Assembly: GCA_029582155.1 (NCBI GenBank) | Contig: CM055901.1 | Span: 46,869,228 to 46,933,227, forward strand | Direction of reading: 5' to 3' | Length of the DNA stretch: 64,000 nt | Source: Panopea generosa | Lineage: Eukaryota > Mollusca > Bivalvia > Adapedonta > Hiatellidae | Shown: positions 26,040 through 34,695 of the stretch, piece by piece | Layout of the letters: each line of letters opens with the position of its first letter | Position numbering within the stretch: the first letter of the stretch is position 1 | Notes under the pieces: model-generated | The model's database searches: none | Told to the model about the DNA's origin: nothing | Seen by the model: only the letters and a program-made list of their open reading frames with translations | Position numbers and translations under genes: made by a program

Positions 26040-26400
26040 CTCAAGACTTCCATACATCTCTTCCTTCCTTTCCATAACCTTTCCACACCCCTCTTGTTGC
26101 CCTTGATCAATCTGAGTCTTCTATACATCTCTTCCTTCCTTTCCATAACCTTTCCACACCTCTGTAGTTGCCCTTGATTTAGCTCAGTCTACTATACCTC
26201 TCTTCCTTCCCTTCCATAACCTAGCTATAACTCTCTCCCCTTGCAAATCATTACGCTCAATCAGTCTTCCATCTATACACACATCTTTGCTTTCTATAAC
26301 CTTGCCATAACTCCCTTAACATGTTTTTTAACACTCAATCAGCCTTCCACATAATATGTGTCTCTTCGCTGCTTTTCATAACTTTGCTACCATATACCTC
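26040..26400. repeat. degenerate tandem repeat of about 71 bp, 4 units
   Basis: Units share ATACATCTCTTCCTTCCTTT and CCATAACCTTTCCACACC, at about 26050, 26121, 26192 and 26268. Divergence rises to the right, so this is an old pyrimidine-rich array. Confidence 0.75.
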
Positions 26401-26688
26401 TTTCTAGTTCTTTAACTATTCTGCAGAGAACTCTCCATGCTTTGATAACCTTGCCATTTCTCCCAATTGGCTTGACAATTGCTCCGCCATTCATGTGGTA
26501 TTGCTTGTCCAAGTAGATACAGTGTAGTGTTAACTCAGAAATAGTCAGCTTGTCTAAGGAAAATGGTGGCATAGTAACTAATATCGATGGCTGATTAGAT
26601 TATCAACTTGTTTGATTGACAGCCCACATCAGATCAATTTGTCTATATCTATCTTAATCAGCCTTCAAATACATTGGTCTATTCATAT

Positions 26689-26828
26689 CTTACGACAACA
26701 TTACATATGCTAATACTCGATTTGCTATAATCCACGAAAACAGAAAGACTTAACTATCCTCTTATACGTAACGAGTTACTATCCTTTGCCGAAAATACGC
26801 GCATGCGCGAAAGCAACATCCTCTTCTG
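26689..26828 (+). repeat. DIRS left inverted terminal repeat, 140 bp
   Basis: It begins CTTACGACAACATTAC, ends CAACATCCTCTTCTG and matches the reverse complement of 32693-32832 without a mismatch. It contains the palindrome GCGCATGCGC. A 16-bp left extension (26673-26688) lies outside the repeat. Confidence 0.96.
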
Positions 26829-27154
26829 TTTTCGTGACCTCGTGTGAGGTAGGTAATTCGAATTCGCTCGTAAAATTGCTAATTTTCCACGGTTTCTATC
26901 GTTTACAGTTGCGTTTTATTGTTGTATTAAGTTGCACATTCATTAGTTTGTAGTGTGTTACTTCTTTTAGCGAATAAATTCGCTTTACAGTTTTATTTCA
27001 CTGTTAAATTATCAAAAGTAAATAGTCGACGGGTTCTTCGTTTTTTTAACTATTTGTTTTTTCAAATTATATTTGTATACTAATCGGCGAAATTGTTCGC
27101 CAATTTTGTTGTGTATTTCAGGATATTTGTACAAACTACACATTTTTGTACAAA
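26829..27154 (+). promoter_or_regulatory. DIRS 5' leader
   Basis: A 326-bp AT-rich leader without long frames lies between the left repeat and the Gag-like start. The promoter is presumably in the terminal repeat or here; no TATA box can be assigned with certainty. Confidence 0.4.
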
Positions 27155-28897
27155 ATGGAACATAGCTCTATTAGTCTTGGGAATCCAGGGGTATCTCTTA
27201 ACCCAGGTATCTTCACCACGGGGAGATACCCCTCAGATCCCAAGGGCCTTCCCATGGAGCAATGTCTCTTGGAGGAAGGCACTGTGGGTGCTAGAGCTAC
27301 ACCCTCCGTTAGACCTTCGACCTCCGGGTCTGTATATAGAGAACCTCCAAGGGCTAGGACAAGTTCCGCAACCCAGAGAGAGGATGGACGGAGTCGTTCC
27401 AGGAGCTCCTCCAGAACTGCCAATTTTCAGCATCCTAGCAGCGCACAGCAGCACAAGGATAAGAGGCACATCAGGCGGTCGAGAGAGACTTCCCGTGAGA
27501 AGGGTAGGACAAGTAGAAGTAGAAGAGGTATAATTTCTTGTTCTTCTTCTAGTTCTGATTTTTCGGGTTTCTCTTCCCCTTCTAGTTCTAGGGATTCCAG
27601 GGGCAGATCTAGACATAGAGGGAGGGATCATGATATTCTCGACAAGATTTTAGCGGCGGTCAACTCTCGATCCATTTCACATCGTCGAGTTCATAAACGT
27701 TCAAGGAATGCGAGATCTCGATCTCCAGTTCATTCTCCCTCTACTCGGTCAAACCGTTCGAGGGGTTTCACTCCTGTTGATGTAGCCCCTTCACTTTCTA
27801 CTAATCAACCGTCTGTCCCCCCTTCAGGGGCTGGGGTTGCTCCTTCTTCCAGGGATAATGAGGACATTTTGGTTGAGGGTTTGGAACCTCACTTGCCTAG
27901 ATACTCAGAGATGATTTCTCTTCTAAGAGGGAGATTGGGTCCAGAACTTTGCCCCACGGTAGTTTCTACACCCACTACTGTTCAGGGTACCTCAGCCTTA
28001 GATTTTTTTAAGACTGACACTCCGCCTAACTCTAACATTTCACTACCTCAAAGTAGTCAGGTATCTCAGTTAGTAACAAAGGTTACAGGAGAACTGAGAG
28101 GAGAGGGGATGGTCCCTTTTGGCCCTCTTTCTCACTTTCCTAAGGCGCTTTCGAAAGACAAGTTGTGCGCGAATTTAAAGAATTTTATCAAGAGGCATAG
28201 GAAATTCTACATTCCGCAGAACCCCTCTTATCCATTGGATTCCCCTGTTACGGATCCTTCTGTGAATGAGATTTTGAAGCCAGGCTTTTATAAGTTCTCT
28301 TCTGTTGCTCGTGTTTCTCACTCCACAATTACTACGTTAGATTCGTTGGCTCGCTTAGGTGTTCAAGTCAGTTCTCACTCAGATCTTTTTCTTTGTGGTA
28401 TCTTGTCTATTCTGCAAGACCCTAATCCTTCTCCAGAAGCTCTTCTCGAGCTCCAGCAATACCTCCAGTCAACAGCTAAGGCCAACGCCAATATGATGGA
28501 GTTTTTTATCAAGCTTTCACAATTTCTCACTTTAGTGAGTCGGGATTCTATTTTGGAACAGAGTTCGTTAAACCCACAGCTGATTTCTAGTCTGAGGGTG
28601 GTTCCATTTAACTCTCCTACACTTCTTGGGCCTAATTTCCAAGAAGTGGTTAAGCTTCATAGAGAAGAGATTAAGAACTCCTCTTTTCAGCGGTTAGCCA
28701 TGACCAAGATTCAAACTAGACCTCCATTACGGTTTCCACCTAAAGTTCCTCAAGCTACAGTCAGTAAGGCTCCAGTAGTTAGGTCTAGAGCCCCCAGTTT
28801 TCCTCAGACTTCTTCCCGGGTTACTTTTAACCAGAAAGGTAGTAAATCTTACAGAGGCAGGGGCAGGGGCAGAGGAGGTAGAGCGCCTGCCCCATAG
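27155..28897 (+). CDS. DIRS ORF1, Gag-like protein, 580 aa
   Basis: The start chosen is the first ATG, in context AAAATGG at 27155; the frame is open a little further upstream but without ATG. The N-terminal part (about residues 79-200) is rich in Arg-Ser dipeptides (RSRSRSSSRT and similar), like an SR-protein RS domain. The middle (about 250-500) is a folded-looking segment with SHFPKALSKDKLCANLKNFI and LFLCGILSILQ. The C-terminus is an RGG-type tail (YRGRGRGRGGRAPAP). By position it corresponds to the Gag-like ORF1 of DIRS elements, presumably an RNA-binding particle protein. I infer the role from position and basic tails, not from a diagnostic domain. It ends with TAG at 28895. The next frame (RT) already opens 119 nt before this stop. 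Confidence 0.85.
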   Translation: MEHSSISLGNPGVSLNPGIFTTGRYPSDPKGLPMEQCLLEEGTVGARATPSVRPSTSGSVYREPPRARTSSATQREDGRSRSRSSSRTANFQHPSSAQQHKDKRHIRRSRETSREKGRTSRSRRGIISCSSSSSDFSGFSSPSSSRDSRGRSRHRGRDHDILDKILAAVNSRSISHRRVHKRSRNARSRSPVHSPSTRSNRSRGFTPVDVAPSLSTNQPSVPPSGAGVAPSSRDNEDILVEGLEPHLPRYSEMISLLRGRLGPELCPTVVSTPTTVQGTSALDFFKTDTPPNSNISLPQSSQVSQLVTKVTGELRGEGMVPFGPLSHFPKALSKDKLCANLKNFIKRHRKFYIPQNPSYPLDSPVTDPSVNEILKPGFYKFSSVARVSHSTITTLDSLARLGVQVSSHSDLFLCGILSILQDPNPSPEALLELQQYLQSTAKANANMMEFFIKLSQFLTLVSRDSILEQSSLNPQLISSLRVVPFNSPTLLGPNFQEVVKLHREEIKNSSFQRLAMTKIQTRPPLRFPPKVPQATVSKAPVVRSRAPSFPQTSSRVTFNQKGSKSYRGRGRGRGGRAPAP

Positions 28898-31019
28898 GGG
28901 TGCCCGCTCCGGAAATTTCCAGGTCTTTACAGAATTGCCGGGTTCTTCCAACCTAAATTGGCAGATCCCAAGGCAAGACATTCCCACAGGAGGCAGACTT
29001 TCAGCCTTCTCAGAGGCCTGGGAAAAATTCGCAGACCCTTGGACACTGTCAGTGATCCGGGGCAGGTATCTCATTCCTTTCGGGGTCAATCCTCCAACGG
29101 TTTCATTTCCCCCAAGATTCTTGAAAGATCTACAGGATCCTTCGAAGCAGGAGATTCTCGACACAGAAGTAAAGAAGCTTCTGTCTCTTGCTGCTATCGA
29201 ACCGGTGCTCCCCTCCTTTCACAAGAAGGGGTTCTACAGTCGTCTTTTTGTAGTTCCCAAGAGCACGGGGGGATGGAGAACCATTATCGACCTTTCTCGT
29301 CTGAACAGGTTTCTTTCCACCCCCCACTTCAAAATGGAGACCCTCGACTCCATTCGTATGGAACTTCAAAAGGACGAGTGGGTTACTTCTCTGGATCTAA
29401 AGGATGCTTATTTTCACATTCTGATCCATCCAGATTCAAGGCGATACCTTCGCTTCCTTTGGCAAGGTTCAACCTATCAGTTTCGAGCTCTTCCCTTCGG
29501 TCTAGCACTAGCACCGTACGTTTTCACTCGAATAATAAAATGCGTTTGTTCCCGTGTGCATTTTATGGGTATTCGTCTCCATACTTATCTGGACGACTGG
29601 CTCCTACCCGCCAACTCCAGGGCATTGGCTCTTCAACACTCAAGACGTCTTTTAGATCTCGTGTTAGAGCTGGGCTTCATTCCCAACTGGGACAAGTCAG
29701 AATTGGTACCCTGCCAAATATTTACTTTCCTAGGAGCACGTTTCCTACTACAGGAAGCTTTATTGGGTCCTTCTCTAGAGAGAGTCAGATTACTTCAGTC
29801 CAATCTGGAACATCTTCTTTCAGTTCCATCTGCCTCAACCAGGGAACTTCATTCTCTACTGGGTCAGATGGAATCTATGTCCAAACTCCTACCACAGGGC
29901 AGAGTACACAAACGTCCTCTGCAGTGGGCAATCAAGGACAGATGGAATCAAGTTTCCCAACTATGGGATCACAAGATACCTTTAGGTTCTTGGTTCCAGG
30001 AAGTCACCCAACAATGGAGGGACACAGACTTTCTCATGTCCTTAGTTCCACTCCACCCCCCAAGCCCCGATCTCCATCTTTTCACAGATGCCAGTCTCCA
30101 GGGATGGGGAGCTCATCTGGGAGATCTTCACGCGGCAGGGTCTTGGCCCAATCATTTATTGACAAGACATATCAACGTTTTGGAGATGAGAGCAGTTTTT
30201 CTGGCCCTACAGTCCTTTCTAGATACAGTTCGAGGACACTCCGTCATGCTAGCCACGGACAACACAACCGTAGCAGCTTATGTGAACAAAGAGGGGGGGG
30301 CTCATTCTCAAGAGCTCTCGCAGTTGACAACGGAGACTCTGACTTGGTGCTCCCAAGTAGGAATCTTTCTCAGAGCCAGGTATATTCCAGGCAAGCTGAA
30401 TGTTCTGGCAGATTCTCTTTCCAGGAAAACCCAGATAGTGCACACAGAATGGATGTTACATCGACCAACACTAGCGCGGGTGTTCCAACATTGGGATACA
30501 CCCCACCTAGACCTTTTTGCTACTCGGTTGAACAACCAACTACCAACCTTTGTGTCACCAGTTCCAGATCCCCTAGCATGGGCAGTAGATGCTCTGTCAA
30601 TTCCGTGGCAGGGTCTGTTCGCATATGCATTCCCTCCTCCTCCACTTCTGTCTCGGGTCCTTCTGAAAGCGCAGAGAGAAGACTGCTCGCTGATTTTGAT
30701 AACCCCATTTTGGACAGGGCACCCATGGTTTCCTACACTGCTATCACTATTAGTGGCTCCTCCAATAGTTCTTCCTCTCAGACGAGACCTTCTGTGTCAA
30801 CCGCTATCTCGTCTAGTTCACGCCAAGCCAGAAGTATTTCATCTTCACGCTTGTCTATTATCAAACAACATCTCGAAGCAGAAGGATTTTCTACTCGGGT
30901 TGCCAACAGAGTCTGTACTTCTAGAAGATCTTCCACAAATGCCCTTTATGAGTACAGATGGAAATGTTGGGTGGATTGGTGTGAGTCAAGGTCACTGGAT
31001 CCACTCCATCCCTCTTTGA
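28779..31019 (+). CDS. DIRS ORF2: reverse transcriptase, RNase H and MT-like domain, up to 746 aa
   Basis: The open frame starts just after a TAG at 28776 and has no ATG until 29334, inside the RT domain. The conserved region begins near 28990 (GGRLSAFSEAWEKFADPW). RT motifs: SLDLKDAYF (catalytic Asp near residue 206), FGLALAPYVFTR, and YLDD (about 271-273). RNase H follows with FTDASLQGWGAHLG (Asp near 437), ATDNTT (Asp near 494) and LADSLSR (Asp near 545). The tail DLFATRLNNQLPTF...AYAFPPPPLL...LILITPFW (about 576-670) corresponds to the region called methyltransferase-like in DIRS elements. The protein would copy the element's RNA into circular DNA. Lack of a usable ATG and the 119-nt overlap with ORF1, in the +1 frame relative to it, suggest frameshifting or non-canonical initiation. 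The frame overlaps the recombinase frame at its 3' end. Confidence 0.93.
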   Translation, partial: LGLEPPVFLRLLPGLLLTRKVVNLTEAGAGAEEVERLPHRGARSGNFQVFTELPGSSNLNWQIPRQDIPTGGRLSAFSEAWEKFADPWTLSVIRGRYLIPFGVNPPTVSFPPRFLKDLQDPSKQEILDTEVKKLLSLAAIEPVLPSFHKKGFYSRLFVVPKSTGGWRTIIDLSRLNRFLSTPHFKMETLDSIRMELQKDEWVTSLDLKDAYFHILIHPDSRRYLRFLWQGSTYQFRALPFGLALAPYVFTRIIKCVCSRVHFMGIRLHTYLDDWLLPANSRALALQHSRRLLDLVLELGFIPNWDKSELVPCQIFTFLGARFLLQEALLGPSLERVRLLQSNLEHLLSVPSASTRELHSLLGQMESMSKLLPQGRVHKRPLQWAIKDRWNQVSQLWDHKIPLGSWFQEVTQQWRDTDFLMSLVPLHPPSPDLHLFTDASLQGWGAHLGDLHAAGSWPNHLLTRHINVLEMRAVFLALQSFLDTVRGHSVMLATDNTTVAAYVNKEGGAHSQELSQLTTETLTWCSQVGIFLRARYIPGKLNVLADSLSRKTQIVHTEWMLHRPTLARVFQHWDTPHLDLFATRLNNQLPTFVSPVPDPLAWAVDALSIPWQGLFAYAFPPPPLLSRVLLKAQREDCSLILITPFWTGHPWFPTLLSLLVAPPIVLPLRRDLLCQPLSRLVHAKPEVFHLHACLLSNNISKQKDFLLGLPTESVLLEDLPQMPFMSTDGNVGWIGVSQGHWIHSIPL

Positions 31020-31933
31020 GTTCTCTATCAGATTTTCTTGTGTCACTTTTCGAAGATAAATGTCTTTCACCATCTTCAGTTAAAGGTTATCGTTCGGCCA
31101 TTTCGGTAACACTTAAGCAGGTTACAGGTAAGGATTTTTCTGATAGTCCACTACTCTCTAACATAGTTAGGAGCATAGAATTAGAGAGACCAGCATCTTC
31201 TCAGGTCGCTCCTAAATGGGACCTTCTTCTGGTCTTGAAGGCCATTTCAGGTCCCCCATTCGAACCACTTATTTCTTGTTCAAGAAGGGAATTAACTTTA
31301 AAGACTACTTTCCTTCTAGCTCTAGCTTCAGGGCGTAGGCGTAGTGAGCTACATGCTTTATTAGGAACAGACGATTCTATTTACTTTGCGGTAGATGGAT
31401 CTTCCATTACTTTACATTTCTTTCCGGGGTTTCTCGCCAAGAATCAACCTCCTTCGGTTGCTAGTCAGCCACTGGTTATCCCAGCTCTACCTATACACAA
31501 CTCAGATAACGAGTTTTCTTCCTCGTTGTTATGTCCAGTGAGAACTTTAAAGATCTACTTGGATCGCTCTAAGGCTTGGCGCAGGAACAGGAAAAGGCTT
31601 TTTGTTCCTTATCATCCAGAGGCCATACGAGAAATTTCTCTTTTTTCTATTTCAAGATGGATTGTAGAGACAATTAAGTCTTCCTATGAGGTGGAAGGAG
31701 TAGAGCTTCCAAGATCCAACCCAACAGCCCATGAAGTTAGAGCATTGTCTTCTTCTCTTGCTTGGCAGAATTCTATTCCTCTGGATCGTATTCTAAGAGC
31801 ATGTTACTGGAGTTCCCATAACTCTTTTACTAGGTTCTATCTCAGAGATTGCTCTCTGTTTAACAATGATTTACTGACTTTAGGCCCTGTTGTGGCAGCT
31901 CAGTCCGTGATCAGTGTTGAACCTCAGGTTTGA
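30578..31933 (+). CDS. DIRS ORF3: tyrosine recombinase, 451 aa from the nearest ATG
   Basis: The conserved recombinase region runs from about 30840 (SSRLSIIKQHLEAEGFS) to 31860. Signature residues: Arg in LASGRRRSELHAL (about residue 253), a lysine in FLAKNQ, HEVR (His 385, Arg 388), then ACYWSSHNSFTRFYLRD with the nucleophilic Tyr near 421. This is the R-K-HxxR-Y set of tyrosine recombinases, which integrate the circular DIRS intermediate without target duplication. The ATG at 30578 is the last plausible start before the domain. However, the frame is open without a stop from 28898, directly after the ORF1 TAG, and is in the same frame as ORF1. The upstream part runs through the RT/RNase H gene in another frame and is Ser-rich, so it may be a shadow. 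Overlap of RT and recombinase frames is known in DIRS elements. Confidence 0.93.
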   Translation: MGSRCSVNSVAGSVRICIPSSSTSVSGPSESAERRLLADFDNPILDRAPMVSYTAITISGSSNSSSSQTRPSVSTAISSSSRQARSISSSRLSIIKQHLEAEGFSTRVANRVCTSRRSSTNALYEYRWKCWVDWCESRSLDPLHPSLSSLSDFLVSLFEDKCLSPSSVKGYRSAISVTLKQVTGKDFSDSPLLSNIVRSIELERPASSQVAPKWDLLLVLKAISGPPFEPLISCSRRELTLKTTFLLALASGRRRSELHALLGTDDSIYFAVDGSSITLHFFPGFLAKNQPPSVASQPLVIPALPIHNSDNEFSSSLLCPVRTLKIYLDRSKAWRRNRKRLFVPYHPEAIREISLFSISRWIVETIKSSYEVEGVELPRSNPTAHEVRALSSSLAWQNSIPLDRILRACYWSSHNSFTRFYLRDCSLFNNDLLTLGPVVAAQSVISVEPQV

Positions 31934-32581
31934 GTTTGTTAACAAACTTTACAGTGTTAGACTATATAGTCTACCTCCTATTAGTGGGTGGTTTTATGTA
32001 TCAGGATTCCTGATCACATAAATTAATTTTATATCTTTAAAAAACTTTTATTTTTTGAATCTTACTGATATTGTTTAATCTCAGTATTTGCGATGATGTA
32101 TCTCTAACATAAATATCTATTTATAGATACATGGGTCTCCTAATCGACTTTTTTTTGGGGGGTGTGGATTTTGTCGATTATTTTTGTTGACCTTTTGACG
32201 GACGTGTCTCCGGGTATCTGACTAGAGTTGCCTCAGTCTATTTATATGCAGAGTAGTTTTATTCTGCTACTTTAAATATGGATTGGATTGCAAGCTGTAC
32301 TTGTTGGGAGGATGGTTTCTACAACTAGGCAGATCTTTCTTCCACTACTCCTTCTTTCCACTATGGAGATGTTACAGCCCTTCCAGACAGTTCTACAAAG
32401 TATGTAAGTTTTGTAGCACTGTTATATTTTATTCAGTTTAATTCTATGTTACAGTTCATAACTGTTTTTGTTTTGGTTTTTACATGACATATCTTAGTTT
32501 CTTAAGATAATTTTCTTACAGGTTCCCCTGTTACCTTTTGACTTATCTATCCTCTCCTCCCCAGGCTTTTATGTTAAAGTC
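31934..32581 (+). other. DIRS 3' untranslated region
   Basis: Non-coding, with a TTTTTTTTGGGGGG string near 32150. It leads into the ICR. Confidence 0.6.
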
Positions 32582-32678
32582 AGCATATGTAATGTTGTCG
32601 TAAGATATGAATAGACCAATATAGAAAATTTGAGTTAATTTTACTATTTGTCTATAGTATACTTACGACAACATTACA
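32582..32678 (-). repeat. DIRS internal complementary region (circle-junction copy), 97 bp
   Basis: 32582-32620 is the exact reverse complement of the left end (26673-26711). 32621-32678 is the exact reverse complement of the right end (32816-32873). In the accepted DIRS replication model this segment templates completion and ligation of the circular DNA, and here it records both true ends of the element. Confidence 0.95.
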
Positions 32679-32692
32679 AGCCCTCCCCTCCT

Positions 32693-32832
32693 CAGAAGAG
32701 GATGTTGCTTTCGCGCATGCGCGTATTTTCGGCAAAGGATAGTAACTCGTTACGTATAAGAGGATAGTTAAGTCTTTCTGTTTTCGTGGATTATAGCAAA
32801 TCGAGTATTAGCATATGTAATGTTGTCGTAAG
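32693..32832 (-). repeat. DIRS right inverted terminal repeat, 140 bp
   Basis: Perfect inverted copy of 26689-26828. A 41-bp right extension (32833-32873) follows; it is unique to this end and represented only in the ICR. Confidence 0.96.
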
Positions 32833-32873
32833 TATACTATAGACAAATAGTAAAATTAACTCAAATTTTCTAT

Positions 32874-33794
32874 TTTTGCTACAACATAACAGTTTATAAA
32901 TGTCTGGTCTTAAAGGTGGTTGTATCATAGGAAATTTACTGGATACCAATTAGAAGGGATCTCAATTAGAAAGTAGACACTTTTGTGATGACTGAAAAGT
33001 TGATGAAAGTGACACTAAACACCATTACAACAACAACATTTTTAGCTCTGTTTACATCCCATCCTACAAGATGCTTTGAATAAAACTGACTCCTCATCGG
33101 CTGTAACAATATTATTGTCTTCGATGGAATCTTTTTTCATTTCACTATATTGACTTTAACTTATCTTTCTGGCAACCTAACCATTTATAATACATTTTAT
33201 TCCATGTTTTCAAATGAAGAATGACAATATATAAGGACAAACATTAGAAACATATATGCTTCATACCAAGACAAATGCCTTATGTCAAACAAGATGCTGA
33301 TATTTATGGACTGTGTTTAAGTTACATTATTGCTTGCAGATGTTAAATTGATTCTAGATTTTACAACATTGCCAGAAACAGTAACCTTGACATTGAGCAA
33401 TGACCTTATAAAAGTAGTCAAAATTAAATAAATAAATGGCAATAAATTAATACTTCACTAATTACATTGTAGGGCATTAAAGTTATTTAGCAGAAACCAT
33501 TTCCTGACAGGACTGAAGAATGAATGCCGCACCCACCACCACCTCATTTTAGGTAAGTCCTTGCTTGGTGCTCAACTGTTCAGTGTGCAGTTGCAGAGGC
33601 CATTACAATGTGACTGGGTGGGGTATTATCATGTATTGGCTACGGGGGTATTATCATGTATTGGCTATGTGGCAAAATCACTTACTGTAACTGTTGCAAG
33701 TAGGCACCATTGTTATGCATTTGACACCATGCTTTATACAATACATAATTATAAAATAAAACTACTCCTCAAAAACACTTATACTTAATAAATA
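32874..33794. other. intronic sequence right of DIRS, no gene seen
   Basis: Includes a short tandem duplication at about 33622-33670 (GGTATTATCATGTATTGGCT twice). No coding signal. Confidence 0.45.
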
Positions 33795-33922
33795 CAGTAG
33801 AACTTTGTTGGCTAGCACATGGATGGCTAGAACTCCACATATCTGATCCCTGTCAAATTCCTATTTTGATATTACATACAAGGACATGTATGTTATGATG
33901 TTGAACAACTGAAGTTCTACTG
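33795..33922. mobile_element. 128-bp MITE with TA flanks
   Basis: Inverted ends CAGTAGAACT / AGTTCTACTG are flanked by TA on both sides (33793-33794 and 33923-33924), as in Tc1/mariner-derived MITEs. No coding capacity. Confidence 0.75.
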
Positions 33923-34009
33923 TACAATAATAATTCTGCATTTTGCACACCAATATCAGTAAATTTGCTGTTGCTTTATTTATGATATCCCTTAATGTTG
34001 ACCTATTTT

Positions 34010-34695
34010 ATACTTGTCCCTAGGTATCAGATGATCTGTAAGCATGAACAGCCCTTACTTGTCCCTAGGTATCAGATGATCTGTATGCATGAACAGCCCT
34101 TACTTGTCCCTTGGTATCAGAAGATCTGTATGCATGAAAAGCCCTTACCTGTCCCTAGGTATCAGATGATCTGTATGCATGGACAGCCCTTACCTGTCGC
34201 TAGGTATCAGATGATCTGTATGCATGAACAGCCCTTACCTGTCGCTAGGTATCAGATGATCTGTATGCATGAACAGCCCTTACTTATCCCTTGGTATCAG
34301 AAGATCTGTATGCATGAACAGCCCTTACCTGTCCCTAGGTATCAGATGATCTGTATGCATGAACAGCCCTTACTTGTCCCTAGGTATCAGATGATCTGTA
34401 TGCATGAACAGCCCTTACTTGTCCCTAGGTATCAGATGATCTGTATGCATGAACAGCCCTTACTTGTCCCTAGGTATCAGATGATCTGTATGCATGAACA
34501 GCCCTTACTTGTCCCTAGGTATCAGATGATCTGTATGCATGAACAGCCCTTACTTGTCCCTAGGTATCAGATGATCTGTATGCATGAACAGCCCTTACTT
34601 GTCCCTAGGTATCAGATGATCTGTATGCATGAACAACCCTTACTTGTCCCTAGGTATCAGATGATCTGAATGCATGAACAGCCCCTACTTGTCCC
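34010..34695. repeat. 45-bp tandem array, about 15 units
   Basis: The unit contains CTAGGTATCAGATGATCTGT and ATGCATGAACAGCCCTTACT. The right half is nearly homogeneous, while the left half has CCTTGG, GTCGCT and AAGATC variants. The 224-codon frame it creates (33995-34669) is periodic and has no domain. Length and sequence are unrelated to the 45-bp array at 1-1836. Confidence 0.95.

Larger units (their letters stand above)
26673..32873 (+). mobile_element. complete DIRS-type tyrosine-recombinase retrotransposon, 6.2 kb
   Basis: The order is left terminal repeat, Gag-like ORF, RT/RNase H/MT-like ORF, overlapping tyrosine recombinase ORF, internal complementary region (ICR), right terminal repeat. 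This is the defining DIRS plan. The boundaries come from the ICR: its two halves are exact reverse complements of the left end (26673-26711) and the right end (32816-32873). Read on the minus strand, the ICR joins ...TTTTCTAT to ATTGGTCT..., which fixes the two element ends. There is no obvious target-site duplication, as expected for tyrosine-recombinase integration of a circle. The inverted repeats are identical over 140 bp and all three frames are open, so the copy looks young and possibly active. It lies antisense to PDE4 in its intron. Confidence 0.95.

Noticed and set aside
27093..27631. Extra frames over DIRS ORF1 (plus and minus)
   Set aside because: Shadows of the Arg/Ser-rich ORF1.
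33995..34669. 224-codon repeat ORF
   Set aside because: 45-bp satellite without stops; no domain.
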